Shown: in pieces, positions 45,449 to 53,940 of the stretch
Layout: every line of letters begins with the position of its first letter
Position numbering within the stretch: the first letter of the stretch is position 1
From: Alphaproteobacteria bacterium
GTDB lineage: Bacteria; Pseudomonadota; Alphaproteobacteria; UBA8366
NCBI GenBank assembly: GCA_028281325.1
Contig: JANQKC010000021.1
Span: 124,001-188,000, forward strand
Length of the DNA: 64,000 bases
Direction of reading: 5' to 3'
The notes under the pieces: model-generated
Databases searched by the model: none
What the model was told of the DNA's origin: nothing
Seen by the model: only the letters and a program-made list of their open reading frames with translations
Translations under genes and position numbers: made by a program

Positions 45449-46885
45449 ATGAGAAAGATCGCGGTCACGACCGGAAACGGCTCACCCGGCGACTACGATC
45501 CGGAAGCCTTTGCGCCGCCATCCTTCGTTGCGAAGGTGCAATCTTTCGTCGACGGCAGCGACACGCCACGGGCCTTCCTCGAAGAGTGTCTCGACATGAT
45601 CCATGCCCGCGAACCGGACGTGCGCGCCTTCTCGGCCATCAATGAGGACGGCGCCCGAAAAGCCGCCGACGCCGCGACCGAACGGTACCGCGACGGCCGC
45701 CCGCTTTCGCCGATCGACGGATGCCCGATCGCGTTCAAGGACACGATAGAGACCGTCGACATGCCGACGCAGATGAATAGCCGTATCTACGCGGATTGGC
45801 AGTCGAATCGCGACGCGGCCTGCGTTTACGGGCTTCGGAAAGCGGGGGCCGTCATTCTCGCCAAGACGGTCGTCCCGGAATTCGCGATGGGCGTCTCGGG
45901 CCCAACGCGCAACCCGTTCGATTTGCGGCGCACGCCCGGCGCATCGTCAAGCGGTTCGGGCGCCTGTGTCGGGGCGGGCATGGTGCCCGTGGCGATCGGC
46001 AACCAAACCGGCGGGTCGCTCATCCGTCCATCCTCCTTCAATGGCATCGTCGGATACAAGCCGACATATGGCGCCCTCAACACCGGCGGCATGCACCCCA
46101 TCGCGCCGAGCCAGGATCACATTGGCCCGATGGCGGCCACGCTCGCCGATGCCTGGCTCGCCGCACAGCAGATCGCGGCCACCGTTGGGGGCCATAACGG
46201 TCATCCCGGGCTCGGCGGCATGCCGGCGTTGCCCGCGCCCGTGAAGCCGCGGCATCTTGCCTGGCTTCATACGCTGGGCTGGCGGGAACTCGACGACGGC
46301 TCCAAAGCCGCCTTCGACAGGTTTGTCTCCGATATGCGGCAATCGGACGTAACCATCCTTGACCAAACGTCGACGCCCGAAATCGCCGCCCTCGAGGACT
46401 TACTGGAGCGTGCGAACGAGATATCGAACGACATCATCATGTATGAGGGACGCTGGCCGATCCTATCGTATATCGACAAATACGGCGACGGCAGCGTCGG
46501 CGAGGCGGTTCTCGACCGGGTCAAGCGCGGCACGCAGATGACGCGGAACGATTACGTCGCCGCGCTGGCCAAACGCGACGAGATTCGACGTCAGGTGATC
46601 AGCGTCGCGGCATCCGTAGACGGCTTCGTCACGCTGGCGTCGAGCGGCCCCGCGCCGTTCGACAAAATCGACGAAAAGGGGTCGCTCGATCGGCCGCAAG
46701 GCCATCTGGAGACAGGCAGCCGGAGCTTCCTAAGTCCGTGGTCGATGGTCGGCGGCCCGAGCTACAGCCTGCCGCTGCTGGCGGTCGACGGCATGCCCTT
46801 GGGTGTCCAACTTATGGGCGTCCCCGATTCAGACGAACACCTCACCGCCGTCGCGCACTGGATCACCGAATGCTACCGGACCTAG
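45449..46885 (+). CDS. Amidase
   Basis: The 478-residue protein has the amidase-signature fold. The triad residues are Lys97 (CPIAFKDTIE), a serine in ASSSGSGA (about 168) and the nucleophile Ser190 in GNQTGGSLIRPSS. It hydrolyses a carboxamide to acid and ammonia; the natural amide is not known. The arrangement next to the second TTT transporter suggests the acid or amide imported by that system is its substrate. The carboxyltransferase gene follows in the same direction after 64 bases. Confidence 0.9.
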   Translation: MRKIAVTTGNGSPGDYDPEAFAPPSFVAKVQSFVDGSDTPRAFLEECLDMIHAREPDVRAFSAINEDGARKAADAATERYRDGRPLSPIDGCPIAFKDTIETVDMPTQMNSRIYADWQSNRDAACVYGLRKAGAVILAKTVVPEFAMGVSGPTRNPFDLRRTPGASSSGSGACVGAGMVPVAIGNQTGGSLIRPSSFNGIVGYKPTYGALNTGGMHPIAPSQDHIGPMAATLADAWLAAQQIAATVGGHNGHPGLGGMPALPAPVKPRHLAWLHTLGWRELDDGSKAAFDRFVSDMRQSDVTILDQTSTPEIAALEDLLERANEISNDIIMYEGRWPILSYIDKYGDGSVGEAVLDRVKRGTQMTRNDYVAALAKRDEIRRQVISVAASVDGFVTLASSGPAPFDKIDEKGSLDRPQGHLETGSRSFLSPWSMVGGPSYSLPLLAVDGMPLGVQLMGVPDSDEHLTAVAHWITECYRT

Positions 46886-46949
46886 ACGCAACGGCGGCGA
46901 CAACCGGCATGACGATTGCCATGCCCGAAATTCAGAGGAAACTTGAGCG

Positions 46950-48515
46950 ATGTCATGGCAGCGGGAAGTCGATGAAATAAACCAGCGCCGGCGATGGGCG
47001 GACGACCTGGGCGGCGCGGAGCGAATCGCGCGGCATCGGGACCGCGGCCTGCTGACCGTGCGCGAACGGATCGCGGGCGTGGCGGACCCCGGATCGTTCC
47101 GCGAGGTCGGCAAGCTCGCGGGCAGCGGCGCCTACAAGGACGGCGCGGTTACCGGCGTCAAACCCGCGCCCTATGTCATGGGCATCGCGAAAATCGACGG
47201 CCGGCCCGTGGCGATCGGCGGCGAGGACACGACGGTCGGCGGCGGCACCTACCAAGGCGGCATGCGGCGCAAGGGCGGCCAGGGCGGATTCGTCGACGAT
47301 CTGGCGCTCGACTACAAGATTCCCCTGGTCCGGCTCATCGAAGGATTCGGCGGCAGCGCCGGCACGGCCAAGAACAAAGGCTATTCCGTCATTCCCGGCC
47401 ACAGCCAAAACCCGAAACAGATCTTCGTCGACCTGTTGGGGCAGGTGCCTGTCGTCGGCGCGGTGCTCGGCGTCGCCGCCGGCGGCCCGGCGGGGCGCGC
47501 GGTGATGTCGCATTTTTCGGTGATGGTGAAGGAAAAGAGCCAGATCTTCGCGTCCGGCCCCGCGGTGGTCGAACGCGGATTGGGCGAAACGGCGACGAAA
47601 GAGGAACTGGGCGGCTACAAGATCGCGGTCGAGCAAGCCGGGACGGTCCACAACGCGGTGGACAGCGAGGAAGAGGCGTTCGAGACAATCCGCCGGTTCC
47701 TCAGTTATATGCCGCAGAATGTCTGGAAGCTGCCGCCGAAGACCGCCTGCGACGATCCGGTCGACCGCGCCGAGGAGGCGCTGTTGAGCATCGTGCCCCG
47801 CGACCGGCGCAAGCCCTATGACATGCGGAAGCTGATCTCGCTCGTCGTGGACAAGGGCTCTGTCTTCGAGATCCAGCCGAGTTATGGGCGCGCCGCGATC
47901 ACCGTGCTGGCCCGGCTGAACGGGCGCGTCGTGGGGATCATCGCGAACAACCCCATGCTCGGCGGCGCGGTCGACGCCAAGGCCTCGCGCAAACAGACCC
48001 ATTTCGTCGACCTGTGCGACGTCTTCCACATCCCGATCTTTTTCTTCGCCGACGTGCCGGGGTTCGCGATCGGCACCGCCGCCGAAGCGGATGCGGTGCT
48101 GGTGGAAGGCATGCGGCTGCAATACGCCCAGATGCAGGCGACCGTGCCCATCACGTCGGTCATCATCCGGCGCTGTTTCGGCATGGCCGGCGCGGCGATG
48201 ACCGATTACAACGGCCTCGATTTCAAGATTGCCTGGCCGTCGGCGGAATGGGGGTCGTTGCCGGTCGAGGGGGGCGTCGCCGCCGCGTTCCGCCGGGAAA
48301 TCGCCGCCGCGCCCGACCCGGCGGCGCGCACACGGGAACTGGAGGAAGAAATGCGCAGCTATTCCTCGCCCTTCCTGACGGCGGAAGCCTTCGGCGTCGA
48401 GGACATCATCGATCCACGCGAAACCCGCGCCTATCTCTGCCAGTTCGTCGATGCGATGCAGGACAGATTGGAACAAGGGCTCGGCCCGAAAATGAAATCC
48501 GGTGTCCGGCCGTAA
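46950..48515 (+). CDS. Acyl-CoA carboxylase carboxyltransferase (beta) subunit
   Basis: The 521-residue protein is of the propionyl/methylcrotonyl-CoA carboxylase beta type. The two crotonase-like halves are seen in RLIEGFGGSAGTAKNKG, GGPAGRAVMSHFSVMVKEKSQIFASGP, and IFFFADVPGFAIGTAAEA with RCFGMAGAAMTD. The usual biotin carboxylase/biotin carrier subunit is not encoded nearby, so it would need a subunit from elsewhere or act on a different thioester. It follows the amidase gene by 64 bases, probably in one unit; the substrate is unknown. Confidence 0.9.
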   Translation: MSWQREVDEINQRRRWADDLGGAERIARHRDRGLLTVRERIAGVADPGSFREVGKLAGSGAYKDGAVTGVKPAPYVMGIAKIDGRPVAIGGEDTTVGGGTYQGGMRRKGGQGGFVDDLALDYKIPLVRLIEGFGGSAGTAKNKGYSVIPGHSQNPKQIFVDLLGQVPVVGAVLGVAAGGPAGRAVMSHFSVMVKEKSQIFASGPAVVERGLGETATKEELGGYKIAVEQAGTVHNAVDSEEEAFETIRRFLSYMPQNVWKLPPKTACDDPVDRAEEALLSIVPRDRRKPYDMRKLISLVVDKGSVFEIQPSYGRAAITVLARLNGRVVGIIANNPMLGGAVDAKASRKQTHFVDLCDVFHIPIFFFADVPGFAIGTAAEADAVLVEGMRLQYAQMQATVPITSVIIRRCFGMAGAAMTDYNGLDFKIAWPSAEWGSLPVEGGVAAAFRREIAAAPDPAARTRELEEEMRSYSSPFLTAEAFGVEDIIDPRETRAYLCQFVDAMQDRLEQGLGPKMKSGVRP

Positions 48516-48527
48516 CGCGGTGGAGCC

Positions 48528-49163
48528 CTATTTGGCGGCCGTCACCGCGACTTCATTGCGCCGGAAAAACGGCGGGGTCCAGGGCGGGTCGTAGAAATAG
48601 GCAACGGGTTCCGCCGTTGCGCGCCACGGCGCGCCATCCAGGGCTTTCAACAAGTCGGCTTTCTTCTCCGCCACCGTCTTTTCCCGCCCGAGGCCGCTAA
48701 AGCGCAAAACGGCCTTGGTCTGGGCGGGGACGGCGACGATCCGGACGCGCGGGTCCAATGGCTCGGGCGCGGTCTCGCGATTGTAACGTGCCGGTAAGAA
48801 AAACCGCATGTAAACGCGATTACCATCGCTACGCGCGGTCTCGACGGGGACGGTCATCTCGATCTTTTGCGACGCCGCCGCGCTCTCGACCGGCGTTGTC
48901 ATGGCGATGCTCGTCTCCGACCGGTTGCCGCCGGAAATGTAGTCGAACAGCAATCGGAATGCGTCGTCTCGGCCGTCACCGACGTCATCGCTCTGAACCG
49001 TCGCCTCCGCGGCCAAGCGGGGCGCGTAAGCGCGTATCTCGACGGCCTCACCGACTTGGCCGATCACTTCATAGCTCGGCTGCTCGTAGCCGGAGCGATC
49101 GCCGAAAAAGGTGCACCCTGAAATCAACAAGGCGCCGAGGGCCAAGGGGAGAAGCGGTTTCAT
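48528..49163 (-). CDS. SOUL family haem-binding lipoprotein
   Basis: The 211-residue protein begins MKPLLPLALGALLISGC, a lipobox with Cys17, so it should be anchored to the outer or inner membrane facing the periplasm. The SOUL domain follows, with YEVIGQVGEAVEIRAYAPRLAAEAT, FRLLFDYISGGN and IAMTTPVE, then KIEMTVPVE, and YFYDPPWTPPFFRRNEV at the end. SOUL proteins bind haem or porphyrins; the role in bacteria is little defined. The ATG at 49163 starts the signal. It is divergent from gldA. Confidence 0.88.
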   Translation of the reverse strand: MKPLLPLALGALLISGCTFFGDRSGYEQPSYEVIGQVGEAVEIRAYAPRLAAEATVQSDDVGDGRDDAFRLLFDYISGGNRSETSIAMTTPVESAAASQKIEMTVPVETARSDGNRVYMRFFLPARYNRETAPEPLDPRVRIVAVPAQTKAVLRFSGLGREKTVAEKKADLLKALDGAPWRATAEPVAYFYDPPWTPPFFRRNEVAVTAAK

Positions 49164-49371
49164 AGAATTTTTTACGACGCGATCGGAACAACGGATCACT
49201 TGCCGATCCGTTTGCCTTTCTTTCGGTCGGCGGAGCGAAGGCATGGATTCCGCGCATGCTTGACCCACATCAACGATAAGACGACCGGAAGCGGCATGAT
49301 GCCGGCTAGGGTTCCCCCGATTTCGTTGCTTCCGGCCCATACCCGCAATCATCAGCTAAGGAGTGAAGACC

Positions 49372-50475
49372 ATGTTAACGACGGCGATCTTTCCCGGCAG
49401 ATACGTCCAAGGCGCGCATGCGCTCACCGTGATCGGCGAGGAATGCGAGCGGTTGGGCGATCGGCCCTTGGTCTTGGAGGATCCGTATGTGCGCGACGCC
49501 CTGGATGCCGACATCGAAGCGGGTTTCGGGAAACCGTCGGAGACCGTTTTCGAGACGTTCGGCGGCGAGTGTTCGCAGCGCGAGATCGACCGGATCATCG
49601 ACCGCGCGAAGGCGGAGGATTGCGACACGGTCGTCGGCGTGGGCGGCGGCAAGACCCTCGACACCGCGAAGGCCGTCGCCTTCGAACTCGACATTCCGGT
49701 CGTCATCGTCCCGACAATCGCGTCGACCGACGCGCCGTGCAGCGCCCTCTCGGTCATTTACACCGATGACGGCGCGTTCGAGCGCTACCTGGTGCTGCCG
49801 CGCAACCCGGAGGTGGTCATCGTCGACACCGCACTCGTTGCCAAGGCGCCCGTCCGCTTTCTGGTCGCCGGTATGGGCGACGCCCTCGCGACGTGGTTCG
49901 AGGCGGACTCCTGCCGCATCCGCCGCGCCGCCAACATGACCGGCCGACCCGGCACGATGACGGCCTATGCCCTGGCGCGTCTTTGCTACGATACGCTCCT
50001 GGAATACGGCCCCTTGGCCATGTCGGCGGTGGAAACGCAAAGCGTCACGCCGGCGCTGGACCATGTGGTCGAAGCGAACACGCTGCTGTCCGGGCTCGGC
50101 TTCGAGAGCGGCGGCCTCGCCGCCTGTCACGCGATCCACAACGGCCTAACCAGCCTGAGCGCCACGCATGAGTTCTGGCATGGCGAAAAGGTCGCGATCG
50201 GCGTGTTGGCCGCGCTTTTCCTGACCGACAAACCGAAGACCATGATCGACGAGGTGTACGGCTTCTGCGAAGCGGTCGGCCTGCCCACCACGTTGGATGA
50301 CATCGGGCTAGCGAATGTCTCGGACGCAGACCTGGAACTGGTCGCGCGGACGGCCTGCGCGCCGGGCGAAACCATCCACAACGAGCCGGCCGACGTACAA
50401 CCGGAAACCGTCCTGTGGGCGCTCAAGGCCGCCGACCGCGAAGGTCGTAAACGGGCGGAGCGGCGGACGACTTGA
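49372..50475 (+). CDS. gldA: Glycerol dehydrogenase
   Basis: The 367-residue protein belongs to the iron/zinc alcohol dehydrogenase family. The NAD-binding loop is GVGGGKTLDTAKAVA, followed by VPTIASTDAPCSALSVIY. The metal ligands are Asp170 (GMGDALATWFEAD), His253 (ACHAIHNGL) and His270 (FWHGEKVAIG), the GldA pattern. It oxidises glycerol to dihydroxyacetone with NAD. ATG 49372 has AAGGAG eight bases before it. A standalone gene, without dihydroxyacetone kinase nearby. Confidence 0.9.
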   Translation: MLTTAIFPGRYVQGAHALTVIGEECERLGDRPLVLEDPYVRDALDADIEAGFGKPSETVFETFGGECSQREIDRIIDRAKAEDCDTVVGVGGGKTLDTAKAVAFELDIPVVIVPTIASTDAPCSALSVIYTDDGAFERYLVLPRNPEVVIVDTALVAKAPVRFLVAGMGDALATWFEADSCRIRRAANMTGRPGTMTAYALARLCYDTLLEYGPLAMSAVETQSVTPALDHVVEANTLLSGLGFESGGLAACHAIHNGLTSLSATHEFWHGEKVAIGVLAALFLTDKPKTMIDEVYGFCEAVGLPTTLDDIGLANVSDADLELVARTACAPGETIHNEPADVQPETVLWALKAADREGRKRAERRTT

Positions 50476-50573
50476 AGCGAGCGTTTCCGGCGGTGAAGCA
50501 AGCGGAAGGAGACCGTTACGCGGTGTGACGGTCCCCCTACCCGTTCATAAAGGCGCGATCCCGCCGAGATGAT

Positions 50574-51098
50574 TTAGGCCGCAAGTTTTTCGAGGATGTT
50601 CTGCGGCGATGATTCGCCATACGGATCGCTCTCGCAGTTATCGGAGAAACCGGGTTCTTCGAACCACTTTTCGATCACGCCGTCGTTGACGATCGCCGCA
50701 TAGCGCCAGGACCGCATGCCGAAGCCCAGATTGTCCTTGCAGACAAGCATCCCCATCTTTCGCGTGAACTCGCCCGACCCGTCAGGAATCAGTTTGACGT
50801 TCTTCAACCCTTGTTCCCGGCCCCACGCGTTCATCGTGAAGGCATCGTTCACGGACAGACAGTAAACATCGTCGATGCCCTGCCCCTTGAAATCGTCGTA
50901 GAGTTTCTCGAAGTCCGGCAGTTGATAGGTGGAACAGGTCGGCGTGAAGGCGCCCGGCAACGAGAAAAGAACCACCCGGCGGCCCTTGAAAAAATCCGCC
51001 GTCGTCCGGTCCTCCCATCGATAGGGATTCGGTCCGCCGACCGCTTCGTCGCGCACCCGCGTCCTGAACGTTACATGGGGCAGCTCTCTTCCGATCAT
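50574..51098 (-). CDS. Peroxiredoxin of the Prx5/AhpE-like group
   Basis: The 174-residue protein has the peroxidatic Cys55 in LPGAFTPTCSTYQLPDF, as in Prx5-type enzymes. A further cysteine, in GFSDNCESDPYGESSP near 160, could serve as a resolving residue or in glutathione chemistry. It opens MIGRELPHVTFRTRVRD. The ATG at 51098 has AGGAG upstream, which decides against the longer open frame. No glutaredoxin domain is fused. Single gene with its own promoter region. Confidence 0.9.
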   Translation of the reverse strand: MIGRELPHVTFRTRVRDEAVGGPNPYRWEDRTTADFFKGRRVVLFSLPGAFTPTCSTYQLPDFEKLYDDFKGQGIDDVYCLSVNDAFTMNAWGREQGLKNVKLIPDGSGEFTRKMGMLVCKDNLGFGMRSWRYAAIVNDGVIEKWFEEPGFSDNCESDPYGESSPQNILEKLAA

Positions 51099-51305
51099 GT
51101 TTTTCTCCTGCGTGCTGAGACCACGGCCATAGGCGTCCCGAGAGACCAAGCGCCGCGATTCATTGTTGAAATTGCGACTTAGTTTCATCATAATTTCATC
51201 CCGTCTTCAAGGATGATCGGGATGGCTGATAGGCTAAACTCGGTTCTTCCTCGCCAGGTCAACTTGCCGCCGCCGCGCGGCCGCAATCGTCAAGGATGCT
51301 CGACA

Positions 51306-51629
51306 GTGTTTATCGCAATGAACCGATTCAAGGTCCGCACCGGCTACACCGACGCCTTCGAGAAAGTATGGCGCGATCGGGATACTCGATTGTCCGACGT
51401 GCCGGGATTCGTCGACTTCCATCTACTGCGGGGTGCCGACGCCGAGGATCACGTGCTGTACGCCAGTCACACGATCTGGCGTAGCCGCGACGATTTCGAC
51501 GCCTGGACTAAGTCCGAAGCGTTCCGCCAAGCGCATAAGGACGCCGGCCAAAACAAAGGCCTTTACCTGGACCACCCGAATTTCGAAGGGTTCGAAGCCG
51601 TGCTCGACATGGCCGGCGAGAAGACGTAA
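51306..51629 (+). CDS. Antibiotic biosynthesis monooxygenase/IsdG-like protein
   Basis: The 107-residue protein is an ABM-fold protein of the HmoA/IsdG-like group. It begins VFIAMNRFKVRTGYTDAFEKVW and has VPGFVDFHLLRG and YASHTIWRSRDDFDAWTKSEAF. Members degrade haem to release iron, but a general monooxygenase or dabb-type role is possible. The GTG at 51306 with AAGGA about ten bases before it is chosen because family members start at this point; the open frame extends upstream. Confidence 0.82.
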   Translation: MFIAMNRFKVRTGYTDAFEKVWRDRDTRLSDVPGFVDFHLLRGADAEDHVLYASHTIWRSRDDFDAWTKSEAFRQAHKDAGQNKGLYLDHPNFEGFEAVLDMAGEKT

Positions 51630-51867
51630 TGCCAGTTGTTTAGCGGAGTTGCGTCCGCAAACGTCCCGCATAAGAAAATTGCGAATACGAGCCTTCGGGT
51701 AAGAACCCCCGGTCCGCGCGTGGCGCCGAGGTCCCCGGCCCGGAACGGGTGGGGGACGCCATCGCGGTTCCATTTCTTTATGATCTTCCAGCCTCTTCAT
51801 TCCGTAGACGGTACGCCGCCATCGGCAACGGCGGCAATGCGTATGCGGCGACGAAAGCGGATAGGAA

Positions 51868-53436
51868 ATGGCAACGGCTTCCGGAGAAAAGGTGCGGCAT
51901 CTGGTCATCGTCCTGGGCGACCAGTTGAACCGGGACTCGGCCGTCTTCGACGGTTTCGACCGCGATAGCGACGCCGTTCTCATGATGGAAGTCCAAGAGG
52001 AAGCCGCTTACATCCCGCAGCACAAGATTCGGCTCGCCCTGTTCTTTTCGGCGATGCGGCACTTCCGGCAGGGTCTGGAAAAAAGCGGCTACACCGTTCA
52101 TTACGCGGCGCTCGACGACGACTCCAATCGCGGCACTCTCTCGGACGAAATCGCCCGTTGGGTCCATAAGACGCGGCCGGAAAAGCTGATCGTCTGCAAG
52201 CCCGGCGATTACCGCGTCGAAGCCGCCCTTCGAAAGGCCGCGGCCGCGGCGTCCTGCAACCTCGACGTAAGGACCGACCGCCATTTCCTGTGCGATCCGA
52301 AGGCATTCAAGGCGCATGCGGAGGGCCGCAAGACGCTGCTGCTCGAAACCTTCTATCGGGAGATGCGGCGGCGGCACGACGTGTTGATGGAAGACGGCAA
52401 GCCTGTCGGCGGCGCGTGGAACTTCGACAAGGACAACCGGGAAAGTTTCAGCGGCGACGGTCCCGAGAGCATCGCGCCGCCGCGCGCCTTCCGGCCGGAC
52501 GACATCACCCGCGCGGTGATCGCCATGGTCGAGCGGCACTTTCCCGACAGTCCCGGCAATCTCGAACACTTCGACTATCCCGTCACGCAGGAACAGGCGC
52601 GGGCAGCGCTGCGGGATTTCATCGACCATCGGCTGTGCAACTTCGGCACCTATCAGGACGCCATGGTCACCGGCGAGCCCTATCTCTATCACTCCCGGCT
52701 GTCCTGCGTGCTCAACCTGCACCTGCTCGACCCGCGCGAGGCGATCGACGCCGCCGTGGATGCGTATCGCGCCGGCGACGCGCCGATCAACGCGGTCGAG
52801 GGATTCGTGCGGCAGATCCTCGGCTGGCGCGAATTCATCCGCGGCGTCTATTGGCTGAAGATGCCGGGCTATGCCGACCTGAACGCGCTCGACGCGGATC
52901 TACCGGTGCCGGCCTTCTTCTGGACCGGCGAAACGGAGATGAACTGCGTGCGGCAAAGCATCGGCCAGTTGGTCGATCACGCCTATGCGCATCACATCCA
53001 ACGCCTGATGGTGCTCGGCCTGTTCGCCCTGTTGCTGGGCGTGCGGCCCTATGACGTGCACCGCTGGCACATGTCGATGTATGCCGACGCGGTGGATTGG
53101 GTGTCGCTGCCGAACGTGCTGGGCATGAGTCAGTACGGCGACGGCGGCATCGTCGGCAGCAAGCCCTATTGCGCGTCGGGGAACTACGTCAACAAGATGA
53201 GCGACTACTGCGCCGGCTGCCGCTTCGACCCGAAATTGGCCACCGGCGACGACGCCTGCCCCTTCACCACCCTCTATTGGGATTTCCTGTCGCGGAACCG
53301 TGAGCGGATTCAAGGCAACCGCCGTATGGGCTTTCAGCTGAAGAACCTGGATCGCAAGGACGACGCCGAACGGCGCGCGATCATCCAGCGCGCCAAGGCG
53401 CTAAAGGCGCGGATGACCGGCGAAACCTATCTCTAA
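51868..53436 (+). CDS. phrB: Iron-sulfur bacterial cryptochrome/(6-4) photolyase
   Basis: The 522-residue protein is of the FeS-BCP group (Agrobacterium PhrB, Rhodobacter CryB), which repairs (6-4) photoproducts or signals with FAD and a lumazine antenna. It opens LVIVLGDQLNRDS. Four cysteines, Cys360, Cys448, Cys451 and Cys464, have exactly the spacing of the PhrB cluster ligands (88, 3 and 13 residues). FAD-site blocks GFVRQILGWREFIRGVYW and VGSKPYCASGNYVNKMS are present. The start ATG is preceded by AGGA. It ends four bases inside the following pseudogene frame. Confidence 0.94.
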   Translation: MATASGEKVRHLVIVLGDQLNRDSAVFDGFDRDSDAVLMMEVQEEAAYIPQHKIRLALFFSAMRHFRQGLEKSGYTVHYAALDDDSNRGTLSDEIARWVHKTRPEKLIVCKPGDYRVEAALRKAAAAASCNLDVRTDRHFLCDPKAFKAHAEGRKTLLLETFYREMRRRHDVLMEDGKPVGGAWNFDKDNRESFSGDGPESIAPPRAFRPDDITRAVIAMVERHFPDSPGNLEHFDYPVTQEQARAALRDFIDHRLCNFGTYQDAMVTGEPYLYHSRLSCVLNLHLLDPREAIDAAVDAYRAGDAPINAVEGFVRQILGWREFIRGVYWLKMPGYADLNALDADLPVPAFFWTGETEMNCVRQSIGQLVDHAYAHHIQRLMVLGLFALLLGVRPYDVHRWHMSMYADAVDWVSLPNVLGMSQYGDGGIVGSKPYCASGNYVNKMSDYCAGCRFDPKLATGDDACPFTTLYWDFLSRNRERIQGNRRMGFQLKNLDRKDDAERRAIIQRAKALKARMTGETYL

Positions 53437-53458
53437 GGCCGCTGTCGTATACCGCGGA

Positions 53459-53855
53459 TCATGCCTCGGGAGTCCAGCCGTAAATGCGTTGCAGCGTGCC
53501 GCCCACGAGCGCGTCCCGTTCGAAGTCCGACAGAGGACCCGTGAGCCGGAACGGCCGGATCGAGCGGTTGCGTCGATGCGAATCGATCCGGATAGGCCGC
53601 CCGGACCGACATCGCACAGCTCGGGTCATAACGGTACATGGTCCAGGCCGAAACCAGGATCGCCGCGTCGACGCCGACCGTATCCATCGCCGCCATCGTG
53701 TCGTCGCCCGTCATCTCCGGCGGACCGGCGAGAACATCGGCCCACGGCCGTCCCGGGCGATCCTGTTCATAAACATGGACCTGCGCATCGATGGTCAGAT
53801 CGAATCGCTGCGCAATCCGGCTTTGATTCGATCGCCGTTTGCAACCCGTGTTCAA
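53459..53855 (-). pseudogene. Amidohydrolase family 2 gene with large internal deletion
   Basis: The 5' part encodes a good amidohydrolase N-terminus: TIDAQVHVYEQDRPGRPW, LAGPPEMTGDDTMAAMD, VDAAILVSAWTMYRYDPS and FASTQPLDP. The 3' end, in a shifted frame just next to it, encodes the family's C-terminal tail LSDFERDALVGGTLQRIYGWTPEA and a stop at 53459-53461. Roughly 170-200 central codons with the metal ligands are missing, with the junction near 53545-53560. The gene cannot make an active enzyme. The intact homologue in this window (37569-38375) is from a different branch. Confidence 0.8.
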
Positions 53856-53940
53856 TGGCTCGCGGATGACCTTAACCGGTTAGTCTTCTTTGTGGCGGCC
53901 TGCGAATCCAAGCGGATTGAAAGTCCAGCCGATCGGAGGC

